The notes beneath the pieces were generated by a model. That model did no database searches. It saw only the letters and a list, made by a program, of their open reading frames with translations, and was not told the DNA's origin. DNA of 64,000 nt from JAXLWB01 sp046328715 (GTDB lineage Bacteria > Chloroflexota > Anaerolineae > Caldilineales > Caldilineaceae), in NCBI GenBank assembly GCA_046328715.1, contig JAXLWB010000001.1, positions 186,001 to 250,000 on the forward strand. The letters run 5' to 3'. The position numbers and the translations under genes are program-made. The number at the start of each line of letters is the position of its first letter. Within the stretch, counting starts at the first letter, position 1. Shown here piece by piece: positions 8,256-15,741 of this stretch.

Positions 8256-8740
8256 GTGCAGATTCCACCGTCGCTGATCTTCCTTGAGAAGGTTAGAGGA
8301 ACTTCCCGACTCCTGGCCTGAGCAATCAGGCGACACTGCCTCACGAAACAGCAAGTGAGGGCGTACCTTTGGTAACAAAGGTGTGACTACAACCGCAACA
8401 GAAAGCATTGCGGCCATTTACTCTGGGCTTTGGCGCAGAAAGATGGTCAAGCGTGAAACGGTAGGGTAAGAGCCTACCAGCGGGTGTAGCAATACATTCG
8501 GCTAGGCGAGCGTACAGTGAGGAGCAAGGCGAGTGGGTTGTACTCAAGCTTTGTGGACGCTTTAGCGCTGCTAGAGCCAAACAGAACAGTACAATCTCGT
8601 CGCAGCAGTGCAGGCAAAGTCAGGTAATACTTGACAAGCCATGCAGTGCCAGGGTGTTTCTGGTAACAGAAGCGACTCTGAGACAGATGACGGTAGAGTT
8701 CCGCAAGGGGCTCACAGAATCGGGGGTATGCATCTGCACT
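8256..8740 (+). ncRNA. rnpB: RNase P RNA, bacterial type
   Basis: Catalytic RNA of RNase P. Helix P1 is formed by GTGCAGAT (8256-8263) and ATCTGCAC (8732-8739). P2 pairs ACCGTC (8268-8273) with GACGGT before CR V. Conserved region I is GAGGAACTTCCCGACTCC (about 8296-8313) and CR V is CACAGAATCGGGGGTATG (8713-8730). They form helix P4 with compensatory changes (ACUuCCCGA with UCGGGGGU), including the bulged U. ACAGAAAGC near 8398, GGTAAGAGCCTACC near 8465 and GGAGCAAGGCGA near 8521 match the other universal segments. At about 485 nt it is longer than the common 350-420 nt. Short ORFs that overlap it are spurious. Confidence 0.93.
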
Positions 8741-8799
8741 ATCTACGAGATTGTCGATTTTTGCATCTTTGTTGATTTTTCGTCATGGAGCATTTTCGG

Positions 8800-8805
8800 T
8801 ATAAT
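8800..8805 (+). promoter_or_regulatory. -10 element (TATAAT) upstream of tRNA cluster
   Basis: A perfect TATAAT 17 nt before tRNA-Leu, in an AT-rich gap after rnpB. The best -35-like match (TTGATT, 8772) is 22 nt away, so the -35 is weak. Confidence 0.5.
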
Positions 8806-8821
8806 AGTGCAGCATGAAAAT

Positions 8822-8904
8822 GCCGACGTGGCGGAATGGCAGACGCGATAGACTTAGGATCTATTGCTCGTAAGGGCGTGGAGGTTCGAGTCCTCTCGTC
8901 GGCA
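8822..8904 (+). tRNA. tRNA-Leu (anticodon TAG)
   Basis: Acceptor arms GCCGACG and CGTCGGC with discriminator A at 8904. Anticodon stem ATAGA/TCTAT with loop CTTAGGA (TAG at 8855-8857). A class II variable arm (TGCTCGTAAGGGCGT) fits leucine. CCA is not encoded. Confidence 0.95.
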
Positions 8905-8966
8905 CTGGTGTAATGGTTAAATAGGGTATTATTAACAACTAAAAATTAACCGTTAACCCTTAATCA

Positions 8967-9040
<74 letters not shown>

Positions 9041-9129
9041 CCAACAGTAGTGGCTTCAATTGTGAATGTTTGTTAGATACAGCTCAAATTTGCCAAAGCA
9101 GCAAGGAGCATGTATACTACTCGTCACAC

Positions 9130-9207
<78 letters not shown>

Positions 9208-9234
9208 ATTCGCTCCGAAAGGGGCGATTTTTTT

Positions 9235-9307
<73 letters not shown>

Positions 9308-9321
9308 CAGAGAACAATTAA

Positions 9322-9392
9322 TGGGGGATCGTCTAACGGCAGGACAACAGCCTTTGGAGCTGTGTATTGGGGTTCGAATCCCTGTCCCCCAG
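9322..9392 (+). tRNA. tRNA-Gln (anticodon TTG)
   Basis: Acceptor TGGGGGA with TCCCCCA, discriminator G. Anticodon stem ACAGC/GCTGT with loop CTTTGGA (TTG at 9354-9356). Confidence 0.94.
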
Positions 9393-9414
9393 CTTAGTTT
9401 TCACCAGGCACCAT

Positions 9415-9487
9415 GGCGCTTGTAGCTCAATGGCAGAGCACTTGATTGTGGATCAAGATGTTGTGGGTTCGAGCCCCATCAAGCGCC
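9415..9487 (+). tRNA. tRNA-His (anticodon GTG)
   Basis: The encoded extra G(-1) at 9415 faces C at 9487, the histidine identity pair. Acceptor GCGCTTG with CAAGCGC. Anticodon stem CTTGA/TCAAG with loop TTGTGGA (GTG at 9448-9450). Confidence 0.94.
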
Positions 9488-9548
9488 CACTGTTTGAATC
9501 GTACATTTCTCCAGCATTTATTCGTCTGGAGAATAGAATTTTCACTAC

Positions 9549-9577
9549 TTGACAACGTGAAAAAAGTGTGCGATACT
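9549..9577 (+). promoter_or_regulatory. Strong sigma70-like promoter of a small transcription unit
   Basis: Perfect TTGACA (9549-9554), 17-nt spacer, GATACT (9572-9577). Predicted start is near 9584. The only things downstream on this strand are a 20-codon ORF and a terminator. Confidence 0.65.
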
Positions 9578-9645
9578 TCAGCCTCAAGTAAGCAGAAGTC
9601 GTGCTTAACTCCTACTAGCTATCTTATCTATAGGAGGTGATGCGA

Positions 9646-9708
9646 ATGGACAGTAGTAATTGTATCTACGTTCATCCGGCAGCTTCACCTCTGAAGGTTT
9701 CCTTCTAA
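9646..9708 (+). CDS. Candidate 20-residue small protein or leader peptide
   Basis: ATG 9646 has the near-perfect Shine-Dalgarno AGGAGG (9632-9637) 8 nt upstream; an ATG at 9640 is too close to it. The frame reads MDSSNCIYVHPAASPLKVSF and stops at TAA 9706. A dedicated TTGACA promoter lies upstream and a perfect hairpin terminator follows 20 nt after the stop. TAGGAG (9631-9636), which contains most of the Shine-Dalgarno, can pair with CTCCTA (9609-9614), so the ribosome site could be masked. No known family is recognised. It could be a real small protein, a leader peptide with nothing left to control, or a small RNA that happens to contain an ORF. Confidence 0.5.
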   Translation: MDSSNCIYVHPAASPLKVSF

Positions 9709-9725
9709 GCGAGCTGCCGGATGAA
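9671..9725. repeat. 14-bp inverted repeat within and after the small ORF
   Basis: TTCATCCGGCAGCT (9671-9684) and AGCTGCCGGATGAA (9712-9725) are perfect complements around a 27-nt loop that itself contains GAAGG-TTT-CCTTC. The stem ends one base before the terminator hairpin. Confidence 0.85.
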
Positions 9726-9726
9726 G

Positions 9727-9754
9727 AAAAAGCCCACCAATTGGTGGGCTTTTT
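9727..9754. terminator. Bidirectional terminator between small unit and mgtE
   Basis: AAAAAGCCCACCAATTGGTGGGCTTTTT is a perfect palindrome: GCCCACCAA/TTGGTGGGC stem with A5 before and T5 after. It can end the plus-strand small transcript and the minus-strand mgtE transcript. Confidence 0.92.
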
Positions 9755-9772
9755 CTTTTCTATCATATTTCT

Positions 9773-11125
9773 TCATACTAACCAGTTCATAAAATAGGTG
9801 GCAAGCCCCAAAAAGAGAAAAAAGCCACAACAATCTGTAAAGGTAGTCACAAAAACCGCAGAAGCCAGCGCCGGATCCACCCGCACAACTTTGAGGATCA
9901 TTGGCATGAGCACGCCAGCCAGGGCGGCGACGACCATATTCCCCAACATAGCAAGACTGATGACGACGCCGACCATGGGATTGCCCTTCCATAGCCAGGC
10001 GATTAGCCCCACTAATGTCCCAATCGTAATCCCATTCACTGCCCCCACACGCACCTCGTGCCAGAGTGCAGACCAGGTATCGCGCAATTCAATTTCGCCT
10101 AAGGCCAGCGAACGCACAATTACGGTGAGGGTTTGCGTGCCAGCATTCCCGCCTTGACCCGCCACAATTGGCGTGAGGGCGGCAAGAAAGGCAGCACGTT
10201 GAATTGTACCTTCAAAGAGCGAATAAACGGCTGAGGCCAAAAATGCAGTGCCTAGATTGACCACCAACCAAGGCAGACGATTGCGCAACGCCTGCGGAAT
10301 TGGGCTGAAAATTTCGGTGTCTTCGCTCACCTGTGCCAGACGATAAATGTCTTCGGTCGCCTCTTCCTCTAAGACATCGACCAAGTCATCTACAGTAATA
10401 ATACCAACAAAGCGCCCCTCGCTATCGACCACGGGCAGTGAGAGCAAGTCGTAGCGTGAGAGCAACTTGGCGGCCTCTTCTTGATCTTCATCCACACGGA
10501 TTGAAACTACCTCATCGTTCATAATCGATTCGATGGTTTGCTCAGAATGGGCCAGAATCAGCGACTTCAAGTTGACCACGCCGATCAATTTGCCGTTACG
10601 ATCCAGCACGTACAGGTAATACATGTCTTCCGCACTGTGATAATGTTCGCGCAAGAAGGCAATCGCTTCGGCAACGGTCATATAGCGGCGCAAGGAGGGT
10701 GGCGGCAGATTCATGATACCGCCCGCAGTATCCTCCCCATACTTCATCAGCGACTCGACAGGAGCCGACTCATCCATCTCGTCAAGCAGTTCAGCCGCTT
10801 CCGCTGGCTCCATTTCGCCCAGCAGGTCGGCTGCCACATCTGGTTCCATCTCGTCGAGCACATTCGCCAATGTCTCTTTGTCTAGATGTTGGGCGACCTC
10901 GGCCATATCCTCTTGATACATCTGCCCAAGCACTTCGGCCAGTTCAGTGGCTTTGAGCTTTTGTACCAATTCTGCTTGAATCTCTGAATCTAGTTCCGCC
11001 AGTACTTCGGCACTGTCGGCTGGGTGCAGTGTAAGTAGAAATTCGGCGGCTGAATCCAGTTCTCCTTTGTCAGCATACTGCGTTACGATGGTCAAAGCAT
11101 CTTCAAATTGTATCGGTCCCACCAT
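9773..11125 (-). CDS. mgtE: Magnesium transporter MgtE
   Basis: 450 residues from ATG 11125 (MVGPIQFEDAL), chosen for AGGAGGT just upstream; the frame extends to 11161 without support. Domains in order: N-terminal superhelical domain of acidic repeats (ADLLGEMEPAEAAELLDEM), two CBS domains (about residues 130-260, including YYLYVLDRNGKLIGVVNL and LPVVDSEGRFVGIITVDDL), a linker helix, then five membrane helices with LTPIVAGQGGNAGTQTLTV, which holds the conserved pore/GNxG-type segment. Mg2+ binding between N and CBS domains gates the channel. The leader (11126-11237) carries an inverted repeat; no M-box riboswitch was recognised. Confidence 0.95.
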   Translation of the reverse strand: MVGPIQFEDALTIVTQYADKGELDSAAEFLLTLHPADSAEVLAELDSEIQAELVQKLKATELAEVLGQMYQEDMAEVAQHLDKETLANVLDEMEPDVAADLLGEMEPAEAAELLDEMDESAPVESLMKYGEDTAGGIMNLPPPSLRRYMTVAEAIAFLREHYHSAEDMYYLYVLDRNGKLIGVVNLKSLILAHSEQTIESIMNDEVVSIRVDEDQEEAAKLLSRYDLLSLPVVDSEGRFVGIITVDDLVDVLEEEATEDIYRLAQVSEDTEIFSPIPQALRNRLPWLVVNLGTAFLASAVYSLFEGTIQRAAFLAALTPIVAGQGGNAGTQTLTVIVRSLALGEIELRDTWSALWHEVRVGAVNGITIGTLVGLIAWLWKGNPMVGVVISLAMLGNMVVAALAGVLMPMILKVVRVDPALASAVFVTTFTDCCGFFLFLGLATYFMNWLV

Positions 11126-11148
11126 GTTGCACCTCCTGAAGACCATGC

Positions 11149-11176
11149 TGCAACATTGCAATTTTGCAATGTTGCA
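11149..11176. repeat. Perfect 13-bp inverted repeat in mgtE leader
   Basis: TGCAACATTGCAA and TTGCAATGTTGCA separated by 2 nt, about 25 nt upstream of the mgtE start and just before its Shine-Dalgarno. Further GAGTTGCA copies trail after it. Confidence 0.85.
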
Positions 11177-12007
11177 GAGTTGCAGAGCTGCCGCGACTGG
11201 ATAGGTATCTCTCGTGAAGCGACATAATCGGCCGATTCAAAGGTGTCACCTCATATCGAGTTCCGGTATCGATGTATTGCAATATGGATCTATGGATTGG
11301 GCTTACCTTTTTCGCACGGGGGCTAGGGTAAGTTAGCAGGATTTGCTAGATGCGTTGTGAGGCGGAGAAAAACCATGTGGCCAAAGCAACCTCTGGCCTC
11401 ATGAAAATGTAGGTCTAAACCAGAAGTTGATTAGTACACATAGCTGCATCTCATCGGCATCACAGGCTTCGTGATTGGCCTGCCCGTTGCAATACCAGAT
11501 GCGGCAAATGTCTTTATTTGATGATCGAATACACGTTCAAATGAACGGTGGATTCGATTTTGTTGACTCCAAAAACCTGCCCACTCCGGTTGTAAGCGAG
11601 CGCACATGCCGCGAAGCATAGTGGCATCCTTTAAACTGGATCTGGGCATCCTAGGGTCTGGGTCGGGCTGTTCTACAGCCAATTGAGATCGTTCGGTTAC
11701 TGAATGCATTGTCGAAATAGTTCGATGCGGGCTAGCATACCGGTGAACAGATGGGTTCACTTTGATAATGAAATAGCTTAAACAATAAACGGTATCGCCA
11801 GTCCTGTCGCTCTTTACCCTTGTAGCCTTCACCTACCACAGTTGCTATCTGTGAATTGTGGACACGACGCTATTTTGTCCATCTACAACTGGTAAATACG
11901 ACTCTTTGATCGCGGCTACAGAATAGCACTTGGCGGGCAAAGTGTCAATCATACAAGACTTACACCAGACTTTCAGCTCGAAAATTGTGCATAGTAAGCA
12001 AATGAAA
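11177..12007. other. Long intergenic stretch without a supported gene
   Basis: Roughly 830 bp between mgtE and the large subtilase gene. It includes the palindrome AATCGGCCGATT (11226-11237), which might be an operator for mgtE. Open frames at 11431-11832 and 11845-12054 on the minus strand lack ribosome sites and recognisable motifs and are not called. No tRNA, CRISPR or riboswitch consensus was seen. Confidence 0.5.
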
Positions 12008-12078
12008 GAGCCCTGTACGCTAGCATGGATGCTCACAGTTTTACCCGCGAACACCCGGTTGCTAACCGTACAGGGCTC
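12008..12078. repeat. GC-rich hairpin at 3' end of subtilase gene
   Basis: GAGCCCTGTACG (12008-12019) and CGTACAGGGCTC (12067-12078) are perfect 12-bp arms around a 47-nt loop. The arms resemble, with compensatory base changes, the hairpins at 48901-48953 and 55554-55608. It lies 28 bp after the minus-strand stop, so a terminator role is possible, but there is no T-run. Confidence 0.8.
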
Positions 12079-12106
12079 GTTTACCTGTTACCCAACTCGT
12101 TTGTGT

Positions 12107-15100
12107 TTATTCGCCTGCAATCTCAACAATCGCCGCTTCCTGACCCTCAGGCGCTCCGTTGCGGTAGAGTAAGAGTAAACCAGTCTCGGTGTTGTTGGTA
12201 ATCGGGCCAAAGTCCTGAACCTTCATCTCCACGACTTGACCGGAAGGAATCCAACTGTTAGTCGAGGTATTGAAGTCGTTGGCATAGACTCGGAACATAC
12301 CGCGGTAGCGTTCGCCCAACGGTGAAATTGTCATGCCTTCGATGGCATCTGTCACGTCGCCCGTCGAGAAATTATCAAACGCATAGACATTGACATTCAT
12401 TGGCTGGAAGAAGTTGCTGGCATTCATATCAATCTGCTCGCCACAGATATAGAGCACCAGATTGCTGCTGTTGGTTTCGTGGCTGGTGTAGAAGTAGGGA
12501 GCAACCAGTTTATTGGTAGCCAGGTTTGCCACCCACACTACATTGTGACCATCGGAGAAATCTAGTGCCAGATCGGCATTGAAGATCACAAAGTCTGCCT
12601 TTCCATCCTGATCGACATCCAGTTCGATATCAACCTCAAGCGGGGCGTCGGCATGGGTCTCGCGCTCCCAAGTGTTGACTGCAAAGGCCATGACAAACGA
12701 AGGATTTGCGCTGCAATAGCCAGAAGGCACCGGATAGGTGTTGACCCCCACGTAGCGTAGATCTGGTTGCGGAGCGTTGCCGCCTTGGGTGCCTTCGGGT
12801 AGATTGTCGCTCTTGCCAATCAAGGAGTAGGATTCAACGTAGGCCGTGCCCACACCGCGATTGGTCAATTCGACCGCACCTTCATTCAGTTTCAACGTTG
12901 TATCGGCAGCTCGTCGTGGGAGCATCTGCCAGGGTAAGTTCAGCACGTTACTCGACTTGCCTGGCTCGCTTAGCTTGATGTAGCCATCCATTTCCATCAA
13001 GGTGAGTGGCTCAGGATTGGCACCGTCTGGACCCGAGTTGACGGTGGCCGTAGCTGGGCTGGTCGGATCGATGGTTAACGACCAGTTGCGCAGGGCATCA
13101 CCGTGGACCGTTAACTCGACGGGGAAGCTGGCGTCCCCCTTGGCAGGAACAGTGACAAACTGCGGCACGTTAAAGCTGACGCCGCCCAATGCTTCGTCGT
13201 TCATGTAGCGGAAGAAGTATTGCACCCGGTAGATAATGTCACGCTCACTGTAGTTGCGCACATAGACGGTCTTGGTGTAGGTGACCTGGCTTTCGGTGAT
13301 ATCGCTGAAGCCAAAGGAGAGTGTGGGTAACTTAGTCTCAGCCTCCCAGGCGGCAACAGAGGAATCCACGGCCCGATTGACACGTACTTCACCGCCGCCA
13401 ATGCGTGTGATCGGCGCAAGATAGCCACCAAACTGCGCTGGCTTGTTCCAGATGTTGGTTTCGCCGTTATTCACCAGGATCGCTTTGTACTCAGCTGGTG
13501 TGAGCCCAGGCTTGGCCTGCATCAGCAAAGCTGCGGAACCAGAGACCATCGGTGCTGCGCCGGAGGTGCCACTAAAAGGTTCTGCGCCAGTGCCCGTACC
13601 GGCGACTGCGGAGACCGATGCGCCAGGAGCGCCAATCTCTGGCTTAATCGTATTGAAGCTCATGGAAGGGCCGCGTGAAGAAGAGCCTACCATTTGACCA
13701 ACCAAGGGTAAACTTTGCGCTGGGTCAATCTTGACTGTAACCTCTGCACCGTCGGCGATAGCGGCCTTCACTTGATCGCTATCGTCGAGCTTCATACTAA
13801 AGGCCGGAACCGCAGGATCGCCGCCACCATAGGCGAAGATGTAGGGATCACCCTCAAAATCCATGGCCAAAATCACAGCCAGGGCACCTGTGGCTACTGC
13901 ATTCGATACTTTGATACTGGCTGGACAATCACCGCCAATGCCTTTATCGAGCATCAAAATCTTGCCGGTAGCGGAATCGGCAGGAAGTGGCGAACAACCA
14001 CGTTTTTCCTCGCCAACGCCATATTGAACAGAACCTTGGATCACACCATCTGGCGTTGCGGACCAAGGTTGGAAACCCGCTTCATATCTGCCCGCCACAG
14101 AAGCCGGTGAAAGTACTTCTATAATCGGCTCAACCGCAGAGGGAACTTGGGTTTGGGCCACCGAAAGTGCGGAGCGAGCATTGCCTGGGGTTCCAGCCAC
14201 GTAAGGCTTGTCGGCACCATTGCCTGCCGAGGCTACGGTCAGCACACCTACGGCACTAGCATTCTCGACAGCAAAGGATAGATCGTCATCGTATTCCTGG
14301 CCGTAATCCGAGCCAAGCGACATGTTAATGACGTCAACGTGGTCGCTTAGATCGCTGTCGCCATTCGGGTCAAGCGCAAAATCCATGCCTTGTAACAGAG
14401 CAATGTTGCTACAGGCGGATGAGATTGCCGAACAGACCTTGACCGCATACAAGCTGGCCCCTGGCGCCACGCCTCTTGCGCCAGCGATAATGTCGCCCAC
14501 ATGGGTACCATGATCGCCATCGCAGCCGACAGGATCATTCGGTATTCCTGCCGCACCACAGCCGATTGGATCGGGGTCGGGTGACAAATCGGTCACGAGA
14601 TCGCCATCCCAGCTTTCACCCACAAAATCGTAGCCGCCGATCACCTTGGCCGTGGGAAAGAGGCCGTCGGTTGTGGTGTTGCGTGTGTCGGAGGTGACAG
14701 TACCATAGGCCATCTCATAGGCTTCCGCTGTGCCTGCGCCACCAAAAGCAACGTGGGTGTAGTCTATTCCGCTGTCGAGTACGGCAACACGGATTCCAGT
14801 TCCATCAAAGCCCATCTGTTGTACAGCCGTTGCGCCGATGTAAGGCACTGTCTCACTGAGATCCACATGGTACTTCAGCACCGGTTGGATCGAAAGCACG
14901 TTGGGGTTAGCGGCCAGGGCAGGAAGGGCACTGGGAGCGATACGTAGCGCCACGGCATTGAGTGCCTTATTGACCCGAGCCAAGGGTGTCGCTGCCGCAT
15001 CTAATGCTTGGGCGGCACCAATGATGTCTGCCTGCTGTGTTGCTGCCGCCGCTGCCACACTTTGCTGGGCCTCTACTGAAGACGCACTAACTTGGTTACC

Positions 15101-15493
15101 GGCTAGGCTCTCCGCAACCGAGGGGGCTGTCAGCCGGACGATCACGTCGACTTTCTGATTTCTGGCAGCATGAACTGCTTGTATCTGAGCCAACTTCGCC
15201 TGAGCCGCCTCGATATTGACTACTGGCTTCGTAATGCGCAGGTTGCCAAGCATCTGTGACAACTCATGGCTGCGATCTCCGGTACCAGCCATTACAACTG
15301 GACCTCTGGGTACCTGCAACTGGGTCACCGCTGGTTCGTCGTCCGTGGCCACTGTACCGTTACTGGAGGACATCAAGGGCAGATAAAGCTTTTGCGACGC
15401 ATCAGCGTTGTCCGGGTCTTGTGCGAATAGTGGAGACAACGAAGATAGAATCATCGAAGCGACCACCAGTAGCACGACTGGAATTCGTTTCAT
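12107..15493 (-). CDS. Large secreted subtilisin-like protease (S8) with PA-type insert
   Basis: 1128 residues from ATG 15493 (MKRIPVVLLVV), with AAGGAGAA upstream. A signal peptide ends near SLSPLFAQ. Then comes a short KLYLPLMSS motif, an I9-like propeptide (VIVRLTAPSVAESLAG ... PNVLSIQP, residues ~110-200), and the catalytic domain with Asp in VAVLDSG (about 239), His in DHGTHVG (about 327) and Ser in SGTSGAAPM (about 640). The long gap before the Ser holds a protease-associated (PA) type insertion (around AVILAMDFEGDPYIFAYGG). After the catalytic domain come fibronectin-III-like and beta-rich domains. It is probably an exported, extracellular protease. The catalytic Ser motif is TSG rather than TSM, as seen in some C5a-peptidase-like subtilases. 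Confidence 0.93.
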   Translation of the reverse strand: MKRIPVVLLVVASMILSSLSPLFAQDPDNADASQKLYLPLMSSSNGTVATDDEPAVTQLQVPRGPVVMAGTGDRSHELSQMLGNLRITKPVVNIEAAQAKLAQIQAVHAARNQKVDVIVRLTAPSVAESLAGNQVSASSVEAQQSVAAAAATQQADIIGAAQALDAAATPLARVNKALNAVALRIAPSALPALAANPNVLSIQPVLKYHVDLSETVPYIGATAVQQMGFDGTGIRVAVLDSGIDYTHVAFGGAGTAEAYEMAYGTVTSDTRNTTTDGLFPTAKVIGGYDFVGESWDGDLVTDLSPDPDPIGCGAAGIPNDPVGCDGDHGTHVGDIIAGARGVAPGASLYAVKVCSAISSACSNIALLQGMDFALDPNGDSDLSDHVDVINMSLGSDYGQEYDDDLSFAVENASAVGVLTVASAGNGADKPYVAGTPGNARSALSVAQTQVPSAVEPIIEVLSPASVAGRYEAGFQPWSATPDGVIQGSVQYGVGEEKRGCSPLPADSATGKILMLDKGIGGDCPASIKVSNAVATGALAVILAMDFEGDPYIFAYGGGDPAVPAFSMKLDDSDQVKAAIADGAEVTVKIDPAQSLPLVGQMVGSSSRGPSMSFNTIKPEIGAPGASVSAVAGTGTGAEPFSGTSGAAPMVSGSAALLMQAKPGLTPAEYKAILVNNGETNIWNKPAQFGGYLAPITRIGGGEVRVNRAVDSSVAAWEAETKLPTLSFGFSDITESQVTYTKTVYVRNYSERDIIYRVQYFFRYMNDEALGGVSFNVPQFVTVPAKGDASFPVELTVHGDALRNWSLTIDPTSPATATVNSGPDGANPEPLTLMEMDGYIKLSEPGKSSNVLNLPWQMLPRRAADTTLKLNEGAVELTNRGVGTAYVESYSLIGKSDNLPEGTQGGNAPQPDLRYVGVNTYPVPSGYCSANPSFVMAFAVNTWERETHADAPLEVDIELDVDQDGKADFVIFNADLALDFSDGHNVVWVANLATNKLVAPYFYTSHETNSSNLVLYICGEQIDMNASNFFQPMNVNVYAFDNFSTGDVTDAIEGMTISPLGERYRGMFRVYANDFNTSTNSWIPSGQVVEMKVQDFGPITNNTETGLLLLYRNGAPEGQEAAIVEIAGE

Positions 15494-15683
15494 GGGGTAT
15501 TCTCCTTGGATTATCAAATCGATAGGTGGTCGTGCCTTTTGGGCAGCTACCAGGCCTAGAGCACAACAACGATGCAACAGAATCTTGGAAGGAGCAACAT
15601 TTTTCCATTATATCTTAATATCAAGGAGAACGAAAGGGGTAGTAAGGAACAAATTTGGAAGTCGTCGGTTTTACGAGGGATTT

Positions 15684-15739
15684 GAGGTAGAGGAGGAGGG
15701 GCAAAGGGTGAATAACCCACCGCTTGTCCCTCCTACCTC
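15684..15739. repeat. Short-repeat hairpin between alpha-2-macroglobulin and subtilase genes
   Basis: GAGGTAGAGGAGGAGGGGCA on the left and CTTGTCCCTCCTACCTC on the right pair imperfectly. The right arm ends 3 nt before the stop of the alpha-2-macroglobulin gene. It lies between two minus-strand genes. Confidence 0.7.
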
Positions 15740-15741
15740 AT

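Noticed and set aside
8142..8580. Minus-strand ORFs overlapping 8142-8580
   Set aside because: They are the antisense of the RNase P RNA, whose conserved segments explain the sequence.
9360..9640. ORFs of 61-64 codons across tRNA-Gln/His
   Set aside because: They run through tRNA genes.
11126..11430. M-box riboswitch upstream of mgtE
   Set aside because: No match to its conserved core segments was found by eye.
11431..12054. Two minus-strand ORFs (133 and 69 codons) in the gap after mgtE
   Set aside because: No ribosome site, no recognisable motif, odd composition; probably chance frames.
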